A DNA stretch of 64,000 nucleotides from Macrolepiota albuminosa (taxonomy: Eukaryota; Basidiomycota; Agaricomycetes; Agaricales; Agaricaceae): the NCBI GenBank assembly GCA_027475525.1, contig JAMWFC010000032.1:558001-622000 (forward strand), written 5' to 3'. Position numbers and translations under genes: made by a program. The notes under the pieces are model-generated. The model saw nothing but the letters and a program-made list of their open reading frames with translations, was not told the origin of the DNA and searched no databases. Within the stretch, counting starts at the first letter, position 1; each line of letters starts with the position of its first letter. Of the stretch, positions 39,069-50,344 are shown piece by piece.

Positions 39069-39896
39069 GTCAATGCGGGAATTAAAATAGATACGAACGA
39101 ACGATGAAGTTGAATCACCTACGCTTGAATACACGTCTTATCAAAGTATACAGGATACTCCGCGTGCGAGAGGACATAGCGCAGACCACTCACAATAAGT
39201 ATACGGACGCATACACATATGCACACCCTCAGTCAAGTATACACGGACTGAGAATGAGCACACATACATACCTATATACGAAGGATACTACACTCACACT
39301 ACCGTAGATTATACCCCCGTCGCGTATTCTCCAGGGCTCGGACTCAAAATTCCCAACTCCGCACGAAAGCCACCTCCAATCAATACCGTACCATCCAACA
39401 TTTCCTCCTCGAGCATATTATCGGATCCATTCAATCCACACCCAGCCTTTTTGCTGTCCATACCACCGAGCCACAATGCATAATCATCCATTCGTCATTC
39501 GTAACCGCAACTCGAACTCTGACCCTTGGCCTGAACTATGGGATGGCCAGAGATTTTATAATCATCATTTGATTGACAAATCTAAAGGAAACAGCAGTGC
39601 AGTTAGTTAGAGAGTTCAGTCGAAGGCTGAAAACCGTTGGGACGTCAGGTGGAGCATACGGATCTAACGGGCCGTGAAGAGATGGGAATAAATTCAAAGT
39701 GGGAGGTGGCTGTGTATGTTATCAATCTGTCCACTGGTCGAGATACTTATAATAAGTACCTGTGAAGAAAGCCATCTTTTCCGTCGTGTTATATGACAGA
39801 CCATCATTTGAGATTGACTATATACTGAAAGATAGATGTAATGGCATCGTACGTTACACTTTCCCTCCCAATCAGCCTCTTCAGGAGAATTTACCC
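39069..39896. other. Spacer between the tandem membrane-protein genes
   Basis: Contains the 3' flank of copy 1 and the 5' flank of copy 2, both homologous to the corresponding flanks of the other copy, so the duplicated unit is longer than the coding region. A segment of ~330 bases at about 39165-39500 has no counterpart after copy 2. No separate gene is seen. Confidence 0.6.
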
Positions 39897-41330
39897 ATGG
39901 CTAGTATTATCCTTGATAATACCTCAAGCAACCTTACGTGCGGCGACTCACGATGCGACTTTTCCACCACATTCTTCAATTCCTGGCTGGATGGAAACGC
40001 TGTGACAGGAGTTGAAAACCCAGGTCATGTTACTCTGACCTTTGTCGGTACGTCGACGTCTGTGTTTTGTCGCTTCTCTGCTAGCGATAACGAAGGGGTT
40101 TGAACAAAGGCACTTCAGCAGCTTTCTATGCAAGTGGAGTTCTTGATCGGACAGCCAATGTGACGATTTTTGTCGATGGACAACAGCAAGTGCTGCTTCT
40201 TTCGTCATTTCAAGACCCATGGTTTTCAACGGGTACACTCCCGGATGGCCAACACAATGTCACATTTGAAAGTCTTCCAGATGGATTCATCATCGATTAC
40301 ATTGTAATCACAGCAAGTGAAGACACACCCCTTCTCGGGAAGCAGTTAATTCTGGATGACACCGATCCCTCTGTTGCTTACACTGGAAAGTGGACTGAGA
40401 ATACCACCACTCTATCAATCCGTCCAGAGTCGGCATCATCATGTACAGAAACTTCTGCTGCTTATCATGCTACGTGCTTTGGAGGTGGTTTCCATGAGAC
40501 GCAGGACCAGCAAGCTTCTGTTCAGATTACCTTCAACGGTGGGTTTTCTTTGCCCTGAGTCTAATGCGATACTCTCTGATCTCTTCAGTGGCAACAGGCA
40601 CGTCTATTAGTGTCTACGGCTTCTATGACATTAGATCTTCTCCTGTTGTCACTTTCTCCATCGACGGCGAAAATCCATTGTCAAAATCCTATGGCTCAAG
40701 CGCCCTTCAAGAAGCAAACTTTCTTTGGTTTCAATCAGGAGAAAACCTCTCCCCCAGTAACCATGTACTTAGTATTACATTCAACAATGCGATCGATTCT
40801 TCATTCGTCAGTACATTCACACTGGACTACATCACATATACCCCTTCCTTTTCTTCTCTTGTGACAATGCCAGGAGAAACCCCTCAATCGAAAGACAAAC
40901 GCCCCATTATAATTGGCGCTGTGGTCGGTGCCGTCGTCGGCGTCTTGTTGATTGCATTAATCATTTTCGTTTTCTGGAAAAGATTCAAAGCCAAGAAAAC
41001 CTCAGCCACAACACGCTTAAACCCGACTCCATTCCAAGGTGTTCCCAATAATACACCTACTTCGGATGTCCAGCAAACACCAACATTACCAGTCTTTGTC
41101 GAATTCAGAAAAATTCCGATATCAAATCCACAAGAACGATCTGGTGAGGGGCCTCCGGCACATTCCTCCAATAAGATGTTGATAAACAGATATTTTTTTC
41201 AACAGATGTGGCGCAGGTATCTCCGTTGAACCGACAAAGGTCGAGAATCCTGGACGGATTCACTATGACTGGTCCAACAAATGCCAACGCTGAAAATGCT
41301 CCCGGGTTCTCTCCTCCGCCTTATCACTAG
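39897..41330 (+). CDS. Single-pass membrane protein, tandem copy 2
   Basis: Paralogue of the preceding gene with identical exon plan: 39897-40047, 40110-40538, 40589-41143, 41206-41330 (419 aa). Introns are GT-AG and phase 1. Landmarks correspond: LDDTDPSVAYTGKW, ASVQITFNG, VATGTSISVYGFYDI, transmembrane IIIGAVVGAVVGVLLIALII, stop-transfer FWKRFKAKK, C-terminal PPPYH. It lacks the 21-base repeat before the membrane helix and has four extra residues in the second exon (about TLSIRPESASSCTE). In this copy the frame is open for 45 codons upstream (to about 39762), but the same region in copy 1 carries stops, so the downstream ATG is preferred. Both genes look functional; the duplication seems recent, since intron sequences are also nearly identical. 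Confidence 0.8.
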
Positions 41331-42111
41331 GTCAATGCGGGAATTAAAATAGATACGCACGAACGATGAAGTTGAATCACCTACACTTGAATCCACGTCT
41401 TATCAAGTATAAAGGATACTCCGCGTGCAATACCCCCGTATTCGGCAACTCGAACTCTGACCCTTGGCCTGAACTATGGGATAGCCAGAGATTTTTATGA
41501 TCATCATTCATTCCTCAGATATAATCACCGTCAATGGGTTCATATGAACAAAGAGTGGTCAATTTACCTCATCATCATCAATCATCACTTCCTTTGACAT
41601 TCCACCAACCAAGCAAAAAAATCAGAAAATCAGAGTCACCTCTATAAAAAAACGGCAAACAAAAAAAAACATCCGTACGAAAAAAAAAATAGTATGTATG
41701 TAATGATGTACGTGTTTTGTTCTATGTACGTATATGATATGATGTATCTATAGAATAACGATGTAACGTGCAATAAGAAAAAAAAGTAGCAAAAAAGAGA
41801 AAAAAGAAAAAAAGAGAGACAAGTCTACTTACTGCATGCATAGGCACACAGTCTAACGAAAAAAAAAATTACGATACGATAAATTACAACTAATAAAACG
41901 CACTTTTGAAATAACCATCGAGCTTCTGCATGTGCGACAGTCCACAATCCGCGATCCACATCAAAATCCACAATCCACAATCCAAATCCCACATTCAAAT
42001 CCCCCATCACCCATCCCAACGTAACGCCCAAAATCAATGTCCAGACGCCAACGCCGAAATCAAAATATCATAATCAATCTTCGCAGCTTCACCCCCCAAA
42101 AAAAATCAGCC
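41331..42111. other. 3' flanks and A-rich spacer
   Basis: The first ~150 bases resemble the 3' flank of membrane-protein copy 1. 41640-41880 is A-rich low-complexity sequence with ATGATGTACGT-like motifs. No gene seen; part may be 3' UTR of the genes on both sides. Confidence 0.5.
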
Positions 42112-45100
42112 TTACCGCTCACAAAAAAAAGGCCAACACAAACCTTTAAGCACAAACCTCACAAACACCCTCGCCAAAAGCGGCTCCTCCCTCTCAAGCC
42201 TCTCCAAACTCTGCGCACTCATCCACCAAAGCACAGCCGCGCGCTCCACCACGACACTCGCGTTCCTCGGGAGCCCCGAAAGCGCCGACAGCTCCCCCGC
42301 CAGGGTCCCCGGCACCATACTCTCCTCCACCACCCTATGCAATCCCTCCGCGAACCGATACGACGCTCTCAGCACTCCAGACTGCACAAAATACATCCCG
42401 TCCGGCGCGTCCCCCTGTTCCCACAGCACGTACTCCTCCGGCACAGTCACCCGCTCGAGGTACCGGCTCATCCCCTCGAACATCTCCACGTCAAACTCCA
42501 GATCCCCTACTCCTCCGGCACAGTCACCCGCTCGAGGTACCGGCTCATCCCCTCGAACATCTCCACGTCAAACTCCAGATCCCCTCCCCCTCCCCCGCCC
42601 CCGCCCTCCCCGTGCGACGCGAACGCTCGCACCAGCGTGTTCAACGGCTCGTTGGCATATTCCTCCGCTTCCCCGATCCTCTCTGCCAATACCAATACCA
42701 ACGGAGGTAGAGCAAAGAAGAAGAACAATGCCAACGGAGAGAGAGCAAAGCAAAAAAAGGTATATATAAGCTTCCTCACTCTCAAAAACTTGCCAAAAAA
42801 ACAAAACAAAACGAACCATTAACCATCGTCCTATTCCCCACATCCCGCATATACGACCTCCTCGGCGTCATCACATACGGATCCGACGGCGGTTCGATCC
42901 GATCGTATCCCCGATTATGTCGGCCCGGGAACGCTATTCCCCAAAACACAAAACCCAAAACACAAAACACAAAGAAAAAAAAACAAAACACAAAACAAAA
43001 AACAAAATCAACCCAACTCCCTCACTAGCAAAAAAACAAGAACACACCAAACGCAACAGACGCAGCTTCATGCTTCTGCGCGACATACCACGCGCGCAAA
43101 TACACATTCTCCGTCCCTACCCCGCCCAAAACACATCAGCCACCCACTCTCGGGCATGCATCCTCAAAAAACACAACTCACACTCCATCGCATCACTCAA
43201 CGTCCCAAAATGCTCAACGCCCTCCGCTCCAATAACATGGACACTCTCCAACGCCCTGGCAACAGCCGAGCCCACCGCGAAGCCACAAAACACGATCCGG
43301 ACCTGCTTCGCAGCGAGGAAGCGGCGTATGCGCACAAACGCCTCCGTCGAGGACATGTCCACGCCGGCGACGAGCGTCAGGTCCAGCACGAGGAACGTCA
43401 CTGGGTTCCGATGCCATTCCGGCCCGTCGATGATGTCCCGTATCGTGTCTTCGACGTGGGAGATCGTGCCGAAGAAGAGGAAGCCTGTGTGCAGAGCACG
43501 AGAGAGAGTGTGTGTGTGAGATGAGAGTGAGTGGGTGAGATGAGAGGGAGGAGAGGGAAGAGAGGGAGGAGAGGGAGGAGAGTGAGTGAGCGAGATGAGA
43601 TGAGAGAGAGGAGACGGAGACGGAGGACAGACCTTGGAGTTTAACGATGGTCGTCTGCTTCGACACCTCACGAAGATACGCACGCTGTATACTCGGTCTT
43701 CTCACCGTCGACATGGCAGTCTCCCCACTATGCAACGACCTAATACTCCTCCTCTGCGAATTCTGCACCACAAAAAAGAAACCTCCACACCCCCTCTTAA
43801 TCAGCACAAAATCCCCGCACCTCGAATCAAATCAAACGATGAATGACACTCACAACTGGCGATAATCCCACACAACACACCAGTGACGAAATCCCACACG
43901 GTCATAACGACCACAATCCCCACAATCGTGACATACTCCGTCCTTTCATCATCCAAAAAAAAAAAAAAACCCCGTCTCAGTATCCAAACCAAACCCAACT
44001 CAAAGGGGGAGGGGGGGAGGGGAAACAAACACACCTCGTAGTCCGATGCCTCGTATCCCACAACGCCTCCTTGACAAGATCGATGCCCAACACAAATATC
44101 AACGCACCTACGACCGTCACCGCTATCCCGTTGCGTTCCACAGTAAGCATCACGATTACACAAACCAAACCCCCAAAGAGAAAAAACACTCACGGATATA
44201 CGCAATCGGCGCCGTACCAATAACGAGCAACACAGCCGTCATAACAGCAAGCATGAACCCCGCGATCCTCGTTCCACCCCCGACGCGATAAAACCTCTTA
44301 CAATCTCAACATCCGAACATCCGCACATCCAAACAAAAAAAAAGACGACTCACAGAAGCGTGTTGACATATACGAGGTAATTCGGACTACCATTTCGTCG
44401 TCAATATATTGATTGGAAGAACCCACTCATATGTATGGAGACGAGACACGTACACGGTACCAAACAGTGCAGAAAGCAAATTCGAGTACCCATGTGCGAC
44501 GAGTTCCTTGTCGGTATTGACGTCTTCGTCCAGCGACACGGCTATGTACCCCGACCAAACCCGAACTCGTAAGAACCACACCAAGAACACATGACGCGAC
44601 GGGGAAACGTACACAAAGCGGGTACATTCAAGGGCGGATGTAGGATATTAAAAAACAACCTAACCGGCGATGAGTCACTTGAATTTCAGCCGACACAGAA
44701 AAAGACGACGTACAATGCAAATTGGGTCGGAAGAGTATCCAAAAGGACTTTGTACCGTATCGCCGCGAAATCTTTGGGAAATCCAGAAAAAAGGTCAGGG
44801 ACGGAGGTGAGGGATAAACGCCGGCCGGCTTGTTGCCCCCTATGTGTATCACGTACCCCAATGGGAATAAAACTTGTACCAGGCTTCAGATTGTCGAGTG
44901 CCCATGTCGAATATCCAGCCTGCCTTGCGCAGATCAGAGAGGTTAGCGCCAAGCACGGCGACGATGATGTAAAATACGATAGGAATGATGAGAAAGTCTA
45001 TCGTGATTGAGTCTAAAGAAGGATAAAAAAAGTTTAAAGAAGCTCACAGATCGGCATGACGAGCTGATGAGAGCAGCGGCTGGTGATGACTCTGAGCAAG

Positions 45101-46135
45101 ACGGCGAGGACCAAGGGGACGGCCCATAGGACGAGATTGCTCTTGTCCATGAACATGCGCTCGAAGGTGCCCCAGTCGACGTCCTCGTCGACGCGCATGG
45201 AGACGGCGAAGCCGGTGCGGAAGAGAAAGGCGCCGACGCCGCCGATGCAGCTGGAGAGAGATGTAATGAGAAAGAGGTGGAGAGGGAGGGACGTACCCAA
45301 CGAGAATGTGCCTTGGGAAGAAGCCGATGAGGGCGCCGAGCCTAAGTGCGCCAAGGAGGAAAAACGTCAAGCCTGGTGGGGGCGAATGAGAGTTGCGTCG
45401 GGGAGGATTTGGGGACGTACCTGTTAGAATGGAACTGAGGGTATACGCGGCGAGAGTGGTTGCGATGACTTGACTCGGATGCTCTTCGCCGATCTGGGAG
45501 CGGATGCTGTTTGCGAGGATATGGAAAAAGGGCTGCGGGGCGGGATGGAGTTGAGGGAAGAGACAGAGGAAAGAGACGTAACGTACGACGACCTCGATCA
45601 TCATGCTTCCATTTGCGCCTGCGAACTTGCTTCCGCCAAAGGTATAGACGAGTTGGGCAAGGACAGTGCTGGAAAGGGACGTGATTGACAGGTAGCAGGG
45701 AAGAGGAAGGGGACTTGCGAGAGGAAAAACATGGAGACGCCCATGGGGCCGAGGCCGGCAAAGACGCCTGTGGCAGGGAACATGATCATGCCGTCTGGGG
45801 GAGGAGATTAGACGGGCGCGGGAGAAGAAGAGAGACAAACATGAGACGCCATCGAGGATGTTGAGGAGGCAGCCAAGGAGGACGGCAGGGATGCTTTTGA
45901 GGACGATAGTGGGGATGAAATGTTTGCGAGGGGTCGGGAGAATGCGGGTGTGGGTGTGGGTGGGGAGCGTTGGCGGGGGAAGGAGAGGCGTTGATTCATC
46001 GGGCGGGGGCACGGGGACGGGGACGGGAGTGGGCTGGGGATGCTCGCAGTCACGGCGGGGGAGAGTGAGATAGGACGGGCGGGGCGTGGGCATGGGACTC
46101 GAGTCGTCAGAGAAGGAGATGCTGGAGAGCTGCAT
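42112..46135 (-). CDS. SulP-type transporter with STAS and cyclic-nucleotide-binding domains
   Basis: Many small exons on the minus strand starting with MQLSSISFSDDSSPMPTPRP. The SulP core includes LKSIPAVLLGCLLNILDG, MIMFPATGVFAGLGPMGV, VYTFGGSKFAGANGSMMIEV, LGALIGFFPRHILVG, CIGGVGAFLFRTG, FLIIPIVFYIIVAVLGANL, NILHPPLNVPAL and ELVAHGYSNLLSALFGTV. A STAS domain follows (LVLDLTLVAGVDMSSTEAF, about 43400-43300) and then a cNMP-binding-like domain (EQGDAPDGMYFVQSGVLRAS, ELSALSGLPRNASV). This order matches the fungal YGR125W/Vsb1 group, implicated in vacuolar basic amino acid transport in yeast, rather than plasma-membrane sulfate permeases; the substrate is not shown here. One intron appears to use a GC donor (GCAAGT). 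A 77-bp duplication at 42431-42584 interrupts the cNMP domain, and intron 43520-43640 is a GA-rich tract. The C-terminal end is approximate. Confidence 0.82.
42431..42584. repeat. 77-bp exact tandem duplication in the cNMP-binding exon
   Basis: Bases 42431-42507 recur at 42508-42584 and repeat the codons for VEMFEGMSRYLERVTVPEE, which shifts the frame if both copies are kept. Confidence 0.85.
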
Positions 46136-46342
46136 GGTGCCGTCACGGATTTCGCCCTGGGAATGCGGGCGAACAAACGAGTCGGCATAGGATGACGGCA
46201 GATGGAGCAGGCTAGCAGTGCATCAGCCAAATCCACACTAGACGCCACAAAACGCACCCAGCCCTGCTCAGCGACGCGCTGTCTGTCGGCGACGCCATGG
46301 TTCAGGTCACACAAGCACCCAGTCACGTGCACATCTCTTGCC
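46136..46342. promoter_or_regulatory. Divergent promoter region of transporter and CFIm25 genes
   Basis: Only 207 bases separate the two start codons, which face away from each other, so the two genes must share this regulatory stretch. It is GC-rich with no TATA box and holds a CACGTG hexamer (E-box-like, 46324-46329). That such a motif is used is inference. Confidence 0.5.
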
Positions 46343-47264
46343 ATGACCACGATCGCGCTGTGAGTGGTCGTGTCTGGCGCCGAGCTCTGCTGACCGTGGC
46401 CCAGGTACCCGCTGTCCAATTTCACCTTCAGGTCCGTCCACAGCGCTGTCCCGCGTCCCTGCTCACCCCCCGCAGCACAAAGGAGGCCCAGCCAGAGGAA
46501 GACCCCTCCGTCTCTGCCCGTCTCCAGCGTCTCCAGAACAACTACGAGGACTTTGGCATGCGCCGCACCGTCGAGGGCATCCTCGTCGTCCACGACCACG
46601 GCCACCCACACATCCTCATGCTCCAGATCGCCAACGCCTTTTTCAAACTGTAAGCCCCCGTCACTCCACCACACGCCCCCCTCACTCCCTCCAGCCCCGG
46701 CGACTACCTCAAGCCCGGCGAGGACGAGATCGAAGGCCTCAAACGCCGCCTCGACGACCGCCTCGCACCCCCCCGCGACTCCCACCAGTTCAACAGCACA
46801 CACGGCGTCGACAACGAATGGGAGATCGGCGACTGCCTCGCACAGTGGTGGAGACCCAACTTTGAGACCTTTATGGTCCGTCCCCCGTCCCCCATCCTCC
46901 CCTCTTCCTCCCGCCGCTCACACCCACACACCCCAGTACCCCTTCATCCCCGCACACATCACCAAACCAAAAGAATGCAAGAAACTCTTCCTCGTCCAGA
47001 TGCCCGAACGGAGTCCGTCTCTTCTCTTGCCACCCGTTCCCACTCACGTACCACCGTCCCCACAGAAGTCCTCGCCGTCCCAAAGAACATGAAACTCCTC
47101 GCGATCCCACTCTTTGAGCTATACGATAACGCTGCGCGCTACGGTCCACAGCTCTCTGCTATCCCCCACTTGCTCTCAAGGCGCGTCACCTCGTCCTCCT
47201 CCTCCCCTCTCCTCTTCTCCACGACTAACCCTCCTCCTGCAGGTATAATTTCATTTATCAGTAG
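46343..47264 (+). CDS. NUDT21: Cleavage factor Im 25 kDa subunit (CFIm25, Nudix family)
   Basis: Seven exons join in frame to 203 residues: 46343-46359, 46405-46431, 46476-46649, 46695-46875, 46937-47012, 47066-47180, 47243-47264. Family landmarks in order: YPLSNFTF, GMRRTVEGILVVHDHGHPH, FFKLPGDYLKPGEDEIEGLK, WWRPNFETF, YPFIPAHITKPKE, KKLFLVQMPE, VPKNMKLLAIPLFELYDNA and the C-terminus LLSRYNFIYQ. The Nudix box lacks the catalytic glutamates, as known for CFIm25, which binds UGUA in pre-mRNA as a dimer and sets poly(A)-site choice. The protein is shorter than human NUDT21 (227 aa) because the N-terminal extension is missing. The first exon is only 17 nt and the second 27 nt. The last intron begins with GC rather than GT: only that donor gives the conserved ending. 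Confidence 0.92.
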
Positions 47265-48640
47265 TCCATGTTGTTGTTGTTTTTCTCCCGAGTGTCTACG
47301 TGCTGCGTCATGTACACTCGACAAAAAATGAAATAAAAATAGATTCTACACACAAGGGGTGTCTCCGATCACTCCATGTCGTCTTTCAATCCAACGTCCC
47401 CGCGAATAATCAAATCCACTAACACTTTTATCCACTAGTGTCAAAGGGGCACAATTCTATTGATCTATTCAAAGTTCAAATATCATCAAACGTAACCAAC
47501 TACTGCTAGAACTCACACATCAATCAATCGAGCCTTGACGCGGGAGGTGCCGCACGCGTATCCTGAATCTAAACTAAACTGCAGAGAGCGCCCGAGGTTC
47601 GAGGTGCTTGCTTGTACACCAGACTCGGCCAGGGTCCAAATCCACCACACCCATACATAATTCCGAAAACGGTATCTGAAAGCGTCAGCGGAATGACACC
47701 ACGAGCGCAATGGTACACGTACGACCGACCCACCACGCGCTGTAACATAGCTACAACTACAACATCACCAAGAACCCATCTCTCTCTCTTTCTTTTTCCA
47801 ACCTCCCCTTTTTTTTTCCTTTTAACAGGGCTTCGGTTATCGAGCACGCACGCACGCAGATAGTTTCTCGATTCTCGACTACGTACTATGTAGTTATCAA
47901 AGCCGGTGGTGCATCGAAGCGAGCATACTAAACTAAACTAAACTAAAAACCCAAACCCAACCCAAATCCAAATCCAAAACCCAAAACATCACTTCCTCAT
48001 ATACATCCTCCTACCGCACAACTATGCTCGAGGAAAGTGAGTGAGGGAACAAACAACCCCTCACCAAAATCCTTCTTCCTCTCCCTCTCCCTTCCCTTCC
48101 CAAACCTCCAAACCACTCAAATCCCAATGCGATGCATCGCAGTATACAGAAATCCCACAATCCCATCACCATACATAGCCGAATCGTTCGTACTTTATAC
48201 ATACGTACAAATATCTTCCAAAGCCAGAGGTTTTTAGTTCCTTAGTTTAGTTGCTGCTATGTACGGTGGGTGGGTGGATGAATGGGGAATGGGGAATGAG
48301 GAATGGGGAACGAGGAATGAGGGATGAGGGATGGGGGGGGGGTCTCCAAGTCAGGAAGCTTAAGAGATGGAATAATTGAACTCTTTGAATTGTTGGGTCA
48401 ACAATCTCTGCAACAAAAAAAAACAAAAACAAAAGAAGTTGTGAAGTGGAGACACTGGTTGTCAGGTGAGATTGAGATTGAGGCTGAGGCTGAGGCTGAG
48501 GCTGAGATTGAGATTGAGATTGAGATTGAACATTGATTTCATGGGTGGGTGGGGGAGGGGGGAGAAGAAGGATAATAAATGGTAGCAGGGCCAGGACATG
48601 GTGTTGCAGCATATCACAATAGCGTATTCTTGTGAATATA
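47265..48640. other. Spacer with low-complexity repeats, no clear gene
   Basis: Contains a CTAAA-type repeat (47930-47950), C/T-rich runs, and a hexanucleotide array GAGATT/GAGGCT at about 48467-48532. A minus-strand frame near 47847-47569 (with DTVFGIMYGCGGFGPWPS) is not recognised and probably chance. The start must include the CFIm25 3' UTR. Confidence 0.5.
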
Positions 48641-50344
48641 ATCTGGAGTCAAAGAATCAAAGATGATTTGGACTCCAGGCAGTTATGTAGTGACATTTTA
48701 TCTAGTCATACTGGTAAGACAATCAGAGCTTATTTTGGAGAGCATGTTGAATAAGAATGAATAGACAATATAATAAAAATGTGAAAAAGATAAAATAACA
48801 AATGAAACATATGAAATGTTGACTCATACTCATAACATGAGTATGTACATATGTAGATTGCCAAGCTACTAATCATTTTCTTCATCACTCCCACTTGACA
48901 GTGATGATGCCAACTGTGGTGGGATATGTATGCTAGGTGCTATGTGTTGGTGTTGGAGTAGACTCACTGCTGTGGCAGTGGCATCTCCAGTTACTTCCCA
49001 GCTATTTACGGTTTCTCTTTCTATTTTTGTTTTGTTTTTACTTACCTCTCTGGTACAATCAAACTCGATCATACTGTATAGTTTCTAAGCCACCACCTGC
49101 CTTATGCAGCTTGCATAGGCATTTCCATCCCTCAGTTCTTTATTCAAAGACTGAAGGTGCACCACTTTACTTCCATAACTTTTGTTCTACCCAACTTACT
49201 TTTCCTGTAGTTCATAATACTTCTTTGTACTACAGGTTAACAGAGTTGTTTATTCAAAGACTGAGGTTCATAATACTTACTTCATACTACAGTTGGGAAA
49301 TCAGACAGAGGACCTAGCAAAAAGAAGCAGAGCATGCAGTGTTATCAGTGCTGAGAAGCACATAGCTACTACAGGATCTGTCTATCACTTAACATAATAA
49401 AGTTCAAAGTCTATTGGGCATGTTCCATTCATTGTATGAGCTCATTATTCTCAATGGTATTCAGTCTCATTGAGGGATATGTAATGGATTGTCACATTAT
49501 ATGCTTGCATCATTGACACTGTTATACCAGATGTAGTTTATTATGTAAGATAACTTCTTGTATTCACTCTAGTACTAGTCAATCTGACATTGCAGTCTGA
49601 TTCTGTACTGTGTGAACCATCCAAGATTGTTCTAGCTTGTATTCCTGCTCCAGAATTGACTTTTTCTATTATACCAACCTTTACCATGTTATATTTCATT
49701 CATCTAATTATGGCATCTGCTTCTAACAACCTACTCCTGTAGCTTCCTGTCTAACCAGCTGAGTGTGTAGCAATATGGCTTATCCCCAACTGCTTGTATC
49801 CCAGGCTTTTGTTGCTCCCCCATCTGCCTTGAAGTGCATCTCAGCCTACTCAGGTTTTACTAGGGAAATATGGACTAAAACAGTGTTTGGAAGCACTACC
49901 TACTCTTTTTTCATGTAGCAGGGGGGCAGTGCATTCCATAGCTCTTGTAGTGTGTCTCCTGTTGGTAGTGATGTGTATCATAAGTTGAGCTGGCCTCTAG
50001 CACAATAATTGAATAAAAAAAATAGCACCTCAAGTTTGCTGAGTATTATCAAAACTGGACAATAGTTGATCTTTGTTTCATTGCAACTTTCTTTCAATTC
50101 TCCACTGTCCAGTTGTGATGATATCATCATTGTGGGTATACAGGAACTAACAAAGAGGAGGTTCCTTAGAGTACCCTGTTGCACATTGGACAAGTTGAAC
50201 AATACTCCTTTATTTTTCCTGTTTTACTTTATAGTTATACACTGTCTGTAAAAGTAGTTCTTTTAGACCAATATTCAGTCTGAGTGTAACTGTGGAACAT
50301 CTACTTTGAAAATAGACCTTGGAATAATAATTCCAGGACTCTAT
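48641..50344. other. AT-rich, CpG-poor stretch, probable repeat relic
   Basis: Composition differs from the GC-rich genes on either side and resembles the retrotransposon-rich region at 22-36 kb. A minus-strand frame at 48869-49072 ends in SSLSSGSDEEND, and short duplicated words (TTATTCAAAGACTGA; GGTTCATAATACTT) occur at 49138-49290. No transposase or retrotransposon domain is identifiable. Confidence 0.4.

Noticed and set aside
46553..47331. Overlapping long plus- and minus-strand ORFs at the CFIm25 gene
   Set aside because: They are alternative frames of the spliced CFIm25 exons, whose joined reading matches the family end to end.
49130..49290. Near-repeat of TTATTCAAAGACTGA as a thirteenth 77-bp duplication
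   Set aside because: The spacing is not 77 and the copies diverge outside short words, so it is an ordinary old repeat.
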